Positions 37,919 through 47,988 of a stretch of DNA of 64,000 bases are shown here, one piece after another. Below the pieces are notes generated by a model. The model did not search any database and was not told the origin of the DNA. It saw nothing but the letters and a program-made list of their open reading frames with translations. The translations under genes were made by a program, and so were the position numbers. The number at the start of each line of letters is the position of its first letter. Positions within the stretch are counted from its first letter, which is position 1. Source of the stretch: Pleurodeles waltl (Eukaryota > Chordata > Amphibia > Caudata > Salamandridae). The stretch covers positions 1,549,436,749-1,549,500,748 of the forward strand of contig NC_090446.1 in the NCBI RefSeq assembly GCF_031143425.1, in the 5' to 3' direction.

Positions 37919-39154
37919 ATGTCTAGCACAGATGTGAATGTGGTGGAACTCGACACCACACCTTACCTCCATCTTCAGGTGAGAGAGCTAAGGTCACTCT
38001 GTAAACTAAAGAAAATAGCAATGGGCTCCAGACCTACCAAACTACAGCTCCAGGAGCTGTTGGCAGAGTTTGAAAGAGCCAACCCCTCTGTGGATGGCAA
38101 CACAGAGGATGATGATAGTGACGTGGAGGGTGATTCCCCCCCACCAGTCCTATCTAGGGAGAACAGGGCTTCTCAAGCCCTGACTCCAACAATAATAGTC
38201 AGAGATGCTGGCTCCCTCACAGGAGGGACCAACCTCTCTGAAATCACTGAGGATAGCCCCAGTGAAGAGGACATCCAGTTAGCCAGGATGACCAAAAGAT
38301 TGGCTTTGGAAAGACAGATCCTAGCCATAGAAAGGGAAAGACAAGAGATGGGCCTAGGACCCATCAATGGTGGCAGCAACATAAATAGGGTCAGAGATTC
38401 TCCTGACATGTTGAAAATCCCCAAAGGGATTGTAACAAAATATGAAGATGTTGATGACATCACCAAATGGTTCACAGCTTTTGAGAGGGCTTGTGTAACC
38501 AGAGAAGTGAACAAATCTCACTGGGGTGCTCTCCTTTGGGAAATGTTCACAGGAAAGTGTAGGGATAGACTCCTCACACTCTCTGGAAAAGATGCAGAAT
38601 CTTATGACCTCATGAAGGGAACCCTGATTGAGGGCTTTGGATTCTCCACTGAGGAGTATAGGATTAGATTCACGGGGGCTCAAAAATCCTCGAGCCAGAC
38701 CTGGGTTGACTTTGTAGACTACTCAGTAAAAACACTAGATGGTTGGATTCAAGGCAGTGGTGTAAGTGATTATGATGGGCTGTACAATTTATTTGTGAAA
38801 GAACACCTATTAAGTAATTGTTTCAATGATAAACTGCATCAGCATCTGGGGGACCTAGGACCAATTTCTCCCCAAGAATTGGGAAAGAAGGCGGACCATT
38901 GGGTCAAGACTAGGGTGTCCAAAACTTCCACAGGGGGTGACCAAAAGAAAGGGGTCACAAAACCTCCCCAGGGGAAGGGTGGTGAGACAACCAAAAACGA
39001 AAATAGTAAAGAGTCTTCTACAGGCCCCCAAAAACCTGCACAGGAGGGTGGGCCCAGAGCCTCTTCACAAAACAATTCTGGGTACAAGGGTAAAAACTTT
39101 GATCCCAAAAAGGCCTGGTGTCGTAACTGTAGTCAGTCTGGACACCAAACTTGA
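37919..39154 (+). CDS. gag: Element 1 Gag (capsid protein, 411 aa)
   Basis: Structural protein of the retrotransposon particle. Residues about 14-55 (ending LQELLAEFERANP) resemble a SAP-type helix-turn-helix. Residues 117-145 are a charged helix likely to form a coiled coil. Residues about 165-330 are the capsid region (DDITKWFTAFERAC, SSQTWVDFVDYSVKTLDGW), and residues 284-330 resemble the SCAN domain, which is thought to derive from Gmr1-like gag. A Lys/Gly/Ser-rich linker leads to a zinc knuckle beginning CRNCSQSGHQT (401-411), whose last cysteine lies beyond the stop. The start codon is three bases after the hairpin-string element and aligns with the element 2 gag start. The TGA stop (39152-39154) is in frame with protease downstream. 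Confidence 0.9.
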   Translation: MSSTDVNVVELDTTPYLHLQVRELRSLCKLKKIAMGSRPTKLQLQELLAEFERANPSVDGNTEDDDSDVEGDSPPPVLSRENRASQALTPTIIVRDAGSLTGGTNLSEITEDSPSEEDIQLARMTKRLALERQILAIERERQEMGLGPINGGSNINRVRDSPDMLKIPKGIVTKYEDVDDITKWFTAFERACVTREVNKSHWGALLWEMFTGKCRDRLLTLSGKDAESYDLMKGTLIEGFGFSTEEYRIRFTGAQKSSSQTWVDFVDYSVKTLDGWIQGSGVSDYDGLYNLFVKEHLLSNCFNDKLHQHLGDLGPISPQELGKKADHWVKTRVSKTSTGGDQKKGVTKPPQGKGGETTKNENSKESSTGPQKPAQEGGPRASSQNNSGYKGKNFDPKKAWCRNCSQSGHQT

Positions 39155-40840
39155 GACAAGGCCTGTCCCAAGAAAAATACCACTTCAAACTCCACTCCAG
39201 CTAACACTGGAATGGCTAGTCTCCAAGTGGGATCAACAGTGTGCCCAGAGCAAATCAGGTGTCACACTGAAGCTACATTAGTCTCTGAGGGTGGGGTGGA
39301 TTTAGCCACACTGGCTGCCTGGCCCCCTAATATGCTAAAATACAGGCAGCAGCTCTTAATTAATGGGACAAGTGTAGAAGGCCTGAGGGATACAGGTGCC
39401 AGTGTCACCATGGTGACAGAGAAACTGGTTTCCCCTGGCCAATACCTGACTGGAAAAACCTATACAGTCACCAACTCTGACAATCAGACTAAAGCACATC
39501 CCATGGCAATGGTAACTTTAGAGTGGGGAGGGGTCAATGGCCTGAAACAGGTGGTGGTCTCCTCGAATATCCCAGTAGACTGTTTGCTTGGAAATGACCT
39601 GGAGTCCTCAGCATGGGCTGAGGTAGAACTGAAAACCCATGCAGCCATGCTGGGTATCCCTGAACTGGTGTGTGTCAAGACAAGGGCACAGTGCAAGGCA
39701 CAGGGTGAAAAAGTAGAGCTGGAGTCTGGAAGAAAGGCCCAGCCTACCAAGAGAAAAGGAAAGTCAGCTGGGAAACCAGCTGCAACACAACAAGAAAAAG
39801 AGAACCTCTCTTCTCAGGAAGAAGTTCTGCCCTCTGAGGGAACTGAGCCTATGGAGCTGGAACCTTATCAGGTTGAGCTCTTGGGCCCAGGGGGACCCTC
39901 AAGGGAAGAGTTGTGTAAGGGGCAGGAAACCTGTCCCTCTCTTGAAGGCCTTAGGCAGCAAGCTGCTGAAGAGTCCAAAGGCAAGAAAAATGGAACACAT
40001 AGGGTCTATTGGGAAGATGGACTCCTGTACACTGAGGTAAGAGATCCCAAACCTGGTGCCACTAGAAGAGTGGTAGTGCCTCAGAGTTTCAGAGAGTTTA
40101 TTCTGACCTTAGCCCATGATATTCCCCTTGCTGGGCATTTGGGACAAACCAAGACGTGGGAGAGGTTAGTCAACCACTTCTACTGGCCCAATATGTCCCA
40201 GAAGGTTAAGGAGTTTTGCCTCTCCTGTCCCACCTGTCAAGCCAGTGGTAAGACAGGTGGACATCCAAAGGCCCCCCTCATTCCACTTCCAGTGGTGGGG
40301 GTCCCCTTTGAAAGAGTGGGTGTGGACATAGTGGGTCCACTAGAACCTCCCACAGCCTCAGGAAATATGTACATCCTAGTAGCAGTGGATCATGCTACTA
40401 GGTATCCTGAAGCTATTCCCCTTAGGTCGACTACTGCCCCTGCAGTAGCCAAGGCCCTCATTGGTATCTTTACCAGAGTGGGCTTCCCTAAGGAGGTGGT
40501 TTCTGACAGAGGTACCAACTTCATGTCAGCATACCTAAACCACATGTGGAATGAGTGTGGAGTGACTTATAAATTCACTACACCATATCATCCACAAACT
40601 AATGGCCTGGTTGAGAGATTCAACAAGACATTAAAGGGCATGAGCATGGGGCTCCCAGAAAAACTCAAAAGGAGATGGGATGTCCTCTTGCCATGTCTGC
40701 TTTTCGCTTACAGAGAGGTGCCTCAGAAGGGAGTAGGGTTCTCACCCTTTGAACTTCTGTTTGGCCACCCTGTAAGGGGATCACTTGCTTTTGTTAGAGA
40801 AGGCTGGGAGAGACCTCTTCATGAGCCTAAACAAGACATA
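39155..40840 (+). pseudogene. pol: Element 1 pol, 5' part: protease and integrase
   Basis: Continues the gag frame after one TGA codon. The knuckle remainder (DKACPKK) is followed by an aspartic protease with active site DTGAS (about 39389-39403), a linker, and the integrase zinc-binding segment (HDIPLAGH near 40108, CLSCPTC near 40217). The catalytic core has Asp at 40325, Asp at 40505 and Glu at 40613, giving a DD35E spacing. The integrase C-terminus is separated by the 1000-bp insertion at 40841, where the native frame runs into transposon sequence and stops at 41155. Integrase lies before RT, as in Gmr1-like elements. Without the insertion this frame would join the downstream part, because 1003 added bases shift the frame by one. 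Confidence 0.93.
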
Positions 40841-41840
40841 GGCCCTCATTCTGACCTTGGCGGTCTTTTCGCAAGACCGCCGAGTTACCGCCGCGGTAAA
40901 GACCGCCGACCGCGGCGGTATGCCGCTGCGCGTATTCCGACCGCTGGGAGCGTTCCGCCGGAATACCGCCAGCAGCCACACTGGCGGTCGGCGGGAAAGT
41001 GGAGACTGGTCAACCTCCACCGCCACGCCAGCAGAACACCGCCCCCAGAATTACGACCCACATTTCTGTGTGGCGGTCTTCTGTTGGCGGGCTTCTGTTG
41101 GCGGTCACGTCCCTATGGCTCCCGTCGCCTCCCGGAGGACCAACGCACAAGGTAAGTTGATCGTCCGTGAGGGGAGGGGGTGGGGGGGTGTTGTGTGATG
41201 TGTGCGCGCATGGGGGTTTGCGTGTGAGTGTGTAGAGGGGGTGTGTGAGTGCGTGCATGCGGGCGGGGAGTGCTGCTGTGCCTATGGGCAATGTGTGTAG
41301 TTCGGCGGGTGCGCATGTCGGCATGTATGTGTGCGGGTATGTGTCCCCGTTGTGTATGTGTGTGTGTAGGGGGTGTGTATATGTGCATGTTGGGGGTGTG
41401 TGCATGTCGGGGTGCGTGTATGTGCATGTCGGGGTGGGGAGGGGGTTCGTACCACCTCTGGGGGGTGGCAGGGGGGTGGAGGGTGTGGGGGGAGGACTCG
41501 GGGGGGCAGTGGGGGGTGGGGGAGACCCCTATCAGTGCCAGGGAAGGAATTCCCTGGCCCCGATAGTGCCTACCGCCATGGTTCGCATGGCGGTTCCCGA
41601 ACGCCAGAATCCGCGGCGGTAAGCAGGGTCATGATACCGTTGGCGGTCTTGGGTCGACCGCCGGACCGGAGTGCGCAGACTCCAGCCCGTCGGTCATGAC
41701 CGCCGTGGCTGTCGGAGTGGGGAAGTGGCGGTCGGTCGCGGCGGTGACCGCCGCGGTCAGAATGCCATTTTTAATACCGCCGGTCTGTTCGCGGTCCGAC
41801 CGCCGCCTCTCCGCCGACCGCCAAGGTCAGAATGAGGGCC
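40841..41840. mobile_element. 1000-bp non-autonomous DNA transposon in integrase
   Basis: Perfect 25-bp terminal inverted repeats begin GGCCCTCATTCTGACCTTGG (40841-40865) and end with the reverse complement (41816-41840). The 3-bp target duplication ATA lies at 40838-40840 and 41841-41843. The insertion site is confirmed by element 2, which reads CAAGACATAGTGGACTATG without it. The ends are rich in GGCGGT/ACCGCC words forming short hairpins (for example ACCGCCAT/ATGGCGGT near 41571-41593). The middle (about 41190-41440) is GT-rich. No transposase frame is present. The 3-bp duplication and GG-starting ends suggest a Harbinger-type element, at low confidence. Confidence 0.93.
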
Positions 41841-43658
41841 ATAGTGGACTATGTACTTGGCCTTCGCTCAAGAATGGCAGAGTACATGGAAAAGGCAAGC
41901 AAAAACCTTGAGGCCAGCCAACAGCTCCAGAAGTTTTGGTATGACCAAAAGGCTGCCATGGTTGAGTTCCAACCAGGGCAGAAAGTTTGGGTTTTGGAGC
42001 CTGTGGCTCCCAGGGCACTTCAGGACAGATGGAGTGGCCCTTACCCAATCCTAGAAAAGAAGAGTCAGGTCACCTACCTGGTGGACCTAGGCACAAGCAG
42101 GAGCCCCAAGAGGGTGATCCATGTAAACCGCCTAAAACTCTTCCATGATAGGGCTGATGTGAATCTGTTGATGGTAACAGATGAGGTCCAGGAAGCTGAG
42201 AGTGAACCTCTCCCTGATCTCCTCTCATCAAACCCTAAAGATGGCTCAGTGGATGGAGTGATCTACTTAGACACCCTCTCTGGCCAACAGCAATCTGATT
42301 GTAGGAAGGTCCTGCAACAGTTTGCTGAGCTCTTCTCCTTAACCCCTGGTCAGACACACCTGTGTACCCATGATGTGGACACAGGAAACAGCATGCCTGT
42401 CAAAAACAAAATTTTCAGACAGTCTGACCAAGTTAAGGAAAGCATCAAGGTGGAAGTCCACAAGATGCTGGAGTTGGGAGTAATTGAGCACTCTGACAGC
42501 CCCTGGGCTAGCCCAGTGGTCTTAGTCCCCAAACCTCACACCAAAGATGGAAAGAGAGAGATGAGGTTTTCTGTGGACTACAGAGGTCTTAATTCTGTCA
42601 CCAAGTCAGATGCCCATCCCATACCTAGAGCTGACGAGCTGATTGACAAATTAGGTGCTGCCAAATTCTTAAGTACCTTTGACTTAACAGCAGGGTACTG
42701 GCAAATCAAAATGGCACCTGGAGCAAAAGAGAAAACAGCATTCTCCACACCTGATGGGCATTATCAGTTCACTGTTATGCCCTTTGGTTTAAAGAATGCC
42801 CCTGCCACCTTCCAAAGATTGGTGAATCAAGTCCTTGCTGGGTTGGAATCCTTTAGTGCAGCTTATCTTGATGATATTGCTGTCTTTAGCTCCACCTGGC
42901 AGGATCACCTGGTCCACCTGAAGAAGGTTTTGAAGGCTCTGCAATCTGCAGGCCTCTCTATCAAGGCATCCAAATGCCAGATAGAGCAGGGAACTGTGGT
43001 TTACTTGGGACACCTTGTAGGTGGAGGCCAAGTTCAGCCACTCCAGCCTAAGATCCAGACTATTCTGGACTGGGTAGCTCCAAAAACCCAGACTCAAGTC
43101 AGGGCATTCCTTGGCTTGACTGGGTACTATAGGAGGTTTGTGAAGGGATATGGATCCATAGTGACAGCCCTCACAGAATTGACCTCCAAGAAAATGCCCA
43201 AGAAAGTAAACTGGACTGTAGAATGCCAACAGGCCTTTGACACCCTGAAACAAGCTATGTGCACAGCACCAGTTCTAAAAGCTCCAGATTACTCCAAGCA
43301 ATTCATTGTGCAAACAGATGCCTCTGAACATGGGATAGGGGCAGTTTTGTCCCAAACAAATGATGATGGCCTTGACCAGCCTGTTGCTTTCATTAGCAGG
43401 AGGTTACTCCCCAGGGAGCAGCGTTGGAGTGCCATTGAGAGGGAGGCCTTTGCTGTGGTTTGGTCCCTGAAAAAGCTGAGACCATACCTCTTTGGTACTC
43501 ACTTTGTAGTTCAAACTGACCACAGACCTCTCAGATGGCTGATGCAAATGAAAGGTGAAAATCCAAAACTGTTGAGGTGGTCCATCTCCCTACAGGGAAT
43601 GGACTTTATAGTGGAACACAGACCTGGGACTTTCCAGGTTCTTCCACTTAGAAAATGA
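41841..43658 (+). pseudogene. pol: Element 1 pol, 3' part: integrase tail, RT, RNase H
   Basis: Starts inside the integrase C-terminal region (VDYVLGLRSRMAEYM) and includes the GPY/F module (WSGPYPILEKK). Reverse transcriptase follows, with STFDLTAGYWQIK, MPFGLKNAPATFQR and the catalytic YLDD at 42864-42875. RNase H has QTDAS (Asp at 43317), the AIEREAFAVVW glutamate and QTDHRPL. About 27 bp are deleted near 43629 relative to element 2. This removes the NADGLSR motif and shifts the frame, so the protein ends early at 43658. An ATG at 41832 lies in transposon sequence and is not the native start. Confidence 0.93.
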
Positions 43659-43698
43659 AGACTCTCTTGGGAAAGGTTAGTCTCATCCTCTTTCGTTT

Positions 43699-43709
43699 GG
43701 GGGGGGTTG
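43699..43709 (+). promoter_or_regulatory. Element 1 polypurine tract (G-run)
   Basis: Eight G residues followed by TTG directly before the TGTAAGG start of the 3' LTR, in the position of the plus-strand primer. Element 2 has the same CGTTTGGGG context with 14 G. A pure G-run is unusual for a polypurine tract. Confidence 0.7.
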
Positions 43710-46386
43710 TGTAAGGAAATGCCTCCTTGGCATGGTTACCCCCTGACTTTTAGCCTTTGCTGATGCTATGTTTTGAATTGAAAGTGTGCTGAGGCCTGCT
43801 AACCAGGCCCCAGCACCAGTGTTCTTTCCCTAACCTTTACTTTTGTATCCATAATTGGCACACCCTGGCATCCAGATAAGTCCCTTGTAACTGGTACCCC
43901 TGGTACCAAGGGCCCTGATGCCAGGGAAGGTCTCTAAGGGCTGCAGCATGTTTTATGCCACCCTGGAGACCCCTCACTCAGCACAGACACACTGCTTACC
44001 AGCTTGTGTGTGCTAGTGAGAACAAACTGAGTAAGTCGACATGGCACTCCCCTCAGGGTGCCATGCCAGCCTCTCACTGCCTATGCAGTATAGGTAAGAC
44101 ACCCCTCTAGCAGGCCTTACAGCCCTAAGGCAGGGTGCACTATACCATAGGTGAGGGCACCAGTGCATGAGCACTGTGCCCCTACAGTGTCTAAGCCAAA
44201 CCTTAGACATTGTAAGTGCAGGGTAGCCATAAGAGTATATGGTCTGGGAGTCTGTCAAACACGAACTCCACAGCACCATAATGGCTACACTGAAAACTGG
44301 GAAGTTTGGTATCAAACTTCTCAGCACAAATAAATGCACACTGATGCCAGTGTACATTTTATTGTGAAATACACCCCAGAGGGCACCTTAGAGGTGCCCC
44401 CTGAAACCTTAACCAACTATCTGTGTAGGCTGACTGGTTCCAGCAGCCTGCCACACTAGAGACATGTTGCTAGCCCCATGGGGAAAGTGCCTTTGTCACT
44501 CTGAGGCCAGTAACAAAGCCTGCACTGGGTGGAGATGCTAACACCTCCCCCAGGCAGGAGCTGTAACACCTGGCCTCAAAGGCTCACCCCTTTGTTCCAG
44601 CACCGCAGGACACTCCAGCTAGTGGAGTTGCCCGCCCCCTCCGGCCACGGCCCCCACTTTTGGCGGCAAGGCCGGAGGAAACAAAGAAAACAACAAGGAG
44701 GAGTCACTGGCCAGTCAGGACAGCCCCTAAGGTGTCCTGAGCTGAAGTGACTCTAACTTTTAGAAATCCTCCATCTTGCAGATGGAGGATTCCCCCAATA
44801 GGATTAGGGATGTGACCCCCTCCCCTTGGGAGGAGGCACAAAGAGGGTGTACTCACCCTCAGGGCTAGTAGCCATTGGCTACTAACCCCCCAGACCTAAA
44901 CACGCCCTTAAATTTAGTATTTAAGGGCTTCCCTGAACCTAAGAATTTAGATTCCTGCAACTTACCTGAAGAAGAGGACTGCTGAGCTGAAAACCCCTGC
45001 AGAAGAAGAAAGAAGACACCAACTGCTTTGGCCCCAGTCCTACCGGCCTGTCCCCTGCCTTCCAAAGAAACCTGCTCCAGCGACGCTTTCCCAAGGACCA
45101 GCGACCCCTGAATCCTCAGAGGACTGCCCTGCTTCAAGAAAGACAAGAAACTCCCGAGGACAGCGGCACTGCTCCAAAAGAACTGCAACTTTGTTACAGA
45201 GGAGCAGATTTAAAGACCCCTGCAAATCCCCGCAAGAAGGGTGAGACTTGCGACACTGCACCCGGAGACCCCGACTCGACTGGTGGAGAAACAACAACTC
45301 AGGGAGGACCCTCCGGCGACTCCGACACCGTGAGTGACCAAAGTTGTCCCCCCTGAGCCCCCACAGCAACGCCTGCAGAGGGAATCCCGAGGCTCCCCCT
45401 GACCGCGACTGCCTGAACTCCATTTCCCGACGGCTGGAAAAGACCCTGCACCCGCAGCCCCCAGCACCTAAAGGAACGGAACTCCTGTGCAGGAGTGACC
45501 CCCAGGAGGCCCTCTCCCTTGCCCAGGTGGTGGCTACCCCGAGGAGCCCCCCCTTGCCTGCCTGCACCGCTGAAGAGACCCCTGGGTCTCCCATTGAAAC
45601 CTACAGAGAACCCAACGCTTGTTTGCACACTGCACCCGGCCGCCCCCGCGCTGCTGAGGGTGTACTTTTTGTGTGGACTTGTGTCCCCCACGGTGCCCTA
45701 CAAAACCCCCCTGGTCTGCCCTCCGAAGACGCGGGTACTTACCTGCTGGCAGACTGGAACCAGGGCACCCCCTTCTCTCCATTGAAGCCTATGTGTTTTG
45801 GGCACCTCTTTGACCTCTGCACCTGACCGGCCCTGAGCTACTGGTGTGGTGACCTTGGGGTTGCTCTGAACCCCCAACGGTGGGCTACCTTGGACCCAAA
45901 ACTGAGACCTGTAAGTGACTTACTTACCTGTGAAAACTAACAATACTTTACCTCCCCCAGGAACTGTGAAAATTGCAGTGTCCCCTTTTAAAATAGCTAT
46001 TTGTGTTTTATGTAAAAAGTATAAGTGCTACTGTAATTATTCAAAGTTCCTAAAGTACTTACCTGCAATACCTTTCAAATGAGATATTACATGTAGAATT
46101 TGAACCTGTGGTTCTTAAAATAAACTAAGAAAATGTATTTTTCTATAACAAAACCTATTGGCTGGATTTGTCTCTGAGTGTGTGTTCCTCATTTATTGCC
46201 TGTGTGTATGTACAACAAATGCTTAACACTACTCCTTTGATAAGCCTACTGCTCGACCACACTACCACAAAATAGAGCATTAGTATTATCTCTTTTTGCC
46301 ACTATCTTACCTCTAAGGGGAACCCTTGGACTCTGTGCATACTATTCCTTACTTTGAAATAGTGCATACAGAGCCAACTTCCTACA
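43710..46386 (+). repeat. Element 1 3' LTR
   Basis: 2677 bp, TGTAAGGAAATGCC to GCCAACTTCCTACA, about 99% identical by eye to the 5' LTR. It is followed directly by the target duplication GTTAC and the right part of LTR-A. Confidence 0.94.
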
Positions 46387-47244
46387 GTTACTTAGTGTGT
46401 GGGCACCCTGGCACTAGCCAAGGTGCCCCCACATTGTTCAGGGCAAATTCCCCGGACTTTGTGAGTGCGGGGACACCATTACACACGTGCACTATACATA
46501 GGTCACTACCTATGTATAGCGTCACAATGGTAACTCCGAACATGCCATGTAACACGTCTAAGATCATGGAATTGTCACCCCAATGCCATTCTGGCATTGG
46601 GGAGACAATTCCATGATCCCCCGGGTCTGTAGCACAGAACCAGGGTACTGCCAAACTGCCTTTCCGGGGTCTCCACTGCTGCTGCTGCCAACTACTCAGA
46701 CAGGTTTCTGCCCTCCTGGGGTCCAGGGAGCCCTGGCCCAGGAAGGCAGAGCAAAGGATTTCCTCTGAGAGAGGGTGTAACACCCTCTCTCTTTGGAAAT
46801 AGGTGTGATGGCTGGGGAGGAGTAGCCTCCCCCAGCCTCTGGAAATGCTTTGATGGGCACAGATGGTGCCCATCTCTGTATAAGCCAGTCTACACCGGTT
46901 CAGGGATCCCCCAGCCCTGCTCTGGCGTGAAACTGGACAAAGGAAAGGGGAGTGACCACTCCCCTGACCTGCACCTCCCAGGGGAGGTGCCCAGAGCTCC
47001 TCCAGCGTGCCCCAGACCTCTGCCATCTTGGATTCAGAGGTGTGCTGGCACACTGGACTGCTCTGAGTGGCCAGGGCCAGCAGGTGACGTCAGAGACTCC
47101 TTCTGATAGGCTCTTACCTTTCTTACTAGCCTATCCTCCTTCCTAGGTAGCCAAACGTCCTTTTCTGGCTATTTAGGGTCTCTGCTTTGGGGGATTCTTC
47201 AGATACCGAATGCAAGAGCTCACCAGAGTTCCTCTGCATCTCCC
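46387..47244 (+). mobile_element. LTR-A, right part (interrupted by element 2)
   Basis: Continuation of LTR-A after element 1. It follows the LTR to CTCTGCATCTCCC and is broken at 47245 by the TGTAGG start of element 2. The rest of LTR-A would be expected beyond element 2, outside the window. The pentamer next to element 2 is CTCCC, the predicted target duplication. Confidence 0.88.
46562..46618 (+). other. Conserved LTR hairpin in LTR-A
   Basis: GATCATGGAATTGTC pairs with GACAATTCCATGATC (15 bp). After one A/A mismatch, CCCCAATGCCA pairs with TGGCATTGGGG (11 bp) around loop TTC. This 57-nt near-perfect hairpin is also found at 47932-47988 and 56211-56267. It could act in DNA (cruciform) or, if this part of the LTR is transcribed, in RNA. 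The role is unknown. Confidence 0.85.
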
Positions 47245-47931
47245 TGTAGGAAAGTACCATCTTGCCTGGCATGTTACCCTCATATTTCACTGTTTATATG
47301 TTGTTTTAGTTGTATGTGTCACTGGGACCCTGCCAGCCAGGGCCCCAGTGCTCATACGTGTGCCCTATATGTGTTACCTGTGTTTTGACTAACTGGCTCA
47401 CTGAGGCTCTGCTATCCAGAACCTCAGTGGTTATGCTCTCTCATTCTCTTTCCAAATTGTCACTAACAGGCTAGTGACCAATTTCACCAATTGACATTGG
47501 CATACTGGAACACCATTAAAATTCCCTAGTATATGGTACTGAGGTGCCCAGGGTATTGGGGTTCCAGGAGATCCCTATGGGCTGCAGCATTTCTTGTGCC
47601 ACCCATAGGGAGATCTCACAATTCTTACACAGGCCTGCCAGTGCAGCCTGAGTGAAATAACGTCCACGTTATTTCACAGCCATTTACCACTGCACTTAAG
47701 TAACTTATAAGTCACCTATATGTCTAACCTTTACCTGGTAAAGGTTGGGTGCTAAGTTACTTAGTGTGTGGGCACCCTGGCACTAGCCAAGGTGCCCCCA
47801 CATTGTTCAGGGCAAATTCCCCGGACTTTGTGAGTGCGGGGACACCATTATACGCGTGCACTATACATATGTCACAACATATGTATAGCGTCACAATGGT
47901 AACTCCGAACATGGCCATGTAACATGTCTAA

Positions 47932-47988
47932 GATCATGGAATTGTCACCCCAATGCCATCCTGGCATTGGGGAGACAAGTCCATGATC
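47932..47988 (+). other. Conserved LTR hairpin, first LTR of element 2
   Basis: Same hairpin as 46562-46618, with loop TCC and one outer-stem mismatch (GACAAGTCC instead of GACAATTCC). Confidence 0.82.

Larger units (their letters stand above)
34048..46386 (+). mobile_element. Element 1: full-length Gmr1-like Ty3/gypsy retrotransposon
   Basis: Two near-identical LTRs (2679 and 2677 bp, ends TGTAAGG...CTACA) flank an internal region with primer-binding site, gag, protease, integrase, reverse transcriptase, RNase H and a G-run before the 3' LTR. Target duplications GTTAC lie at 34043-34047 and 46387-46391. The pol order is protease-integrase-RT-RNase H, as described for Gmr1-like elements, and not the usual Ty3 order with integrase last. 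It is inactivated by a 1000-bp DNA transposon in integrase, a TGA in the zinc knuckle and a small deletion at the end of RNase H. A second DNA element sits just before gag. Confidence 0.95.

Noticed and set aside
41245..41699. Gly/Cys/Val-rich frames inside the 1000-bp transposon
   Set aside because: They come from GT- and GGC-rich sequence, overlap in all three frames, and show no transposase motif.
41832..41840. ATG at 41832 as the start of an independent RT gene
   Set aside because: The codons before 41841 belong to the transposon end. The native frame continues integrase from upstream of the insertion.
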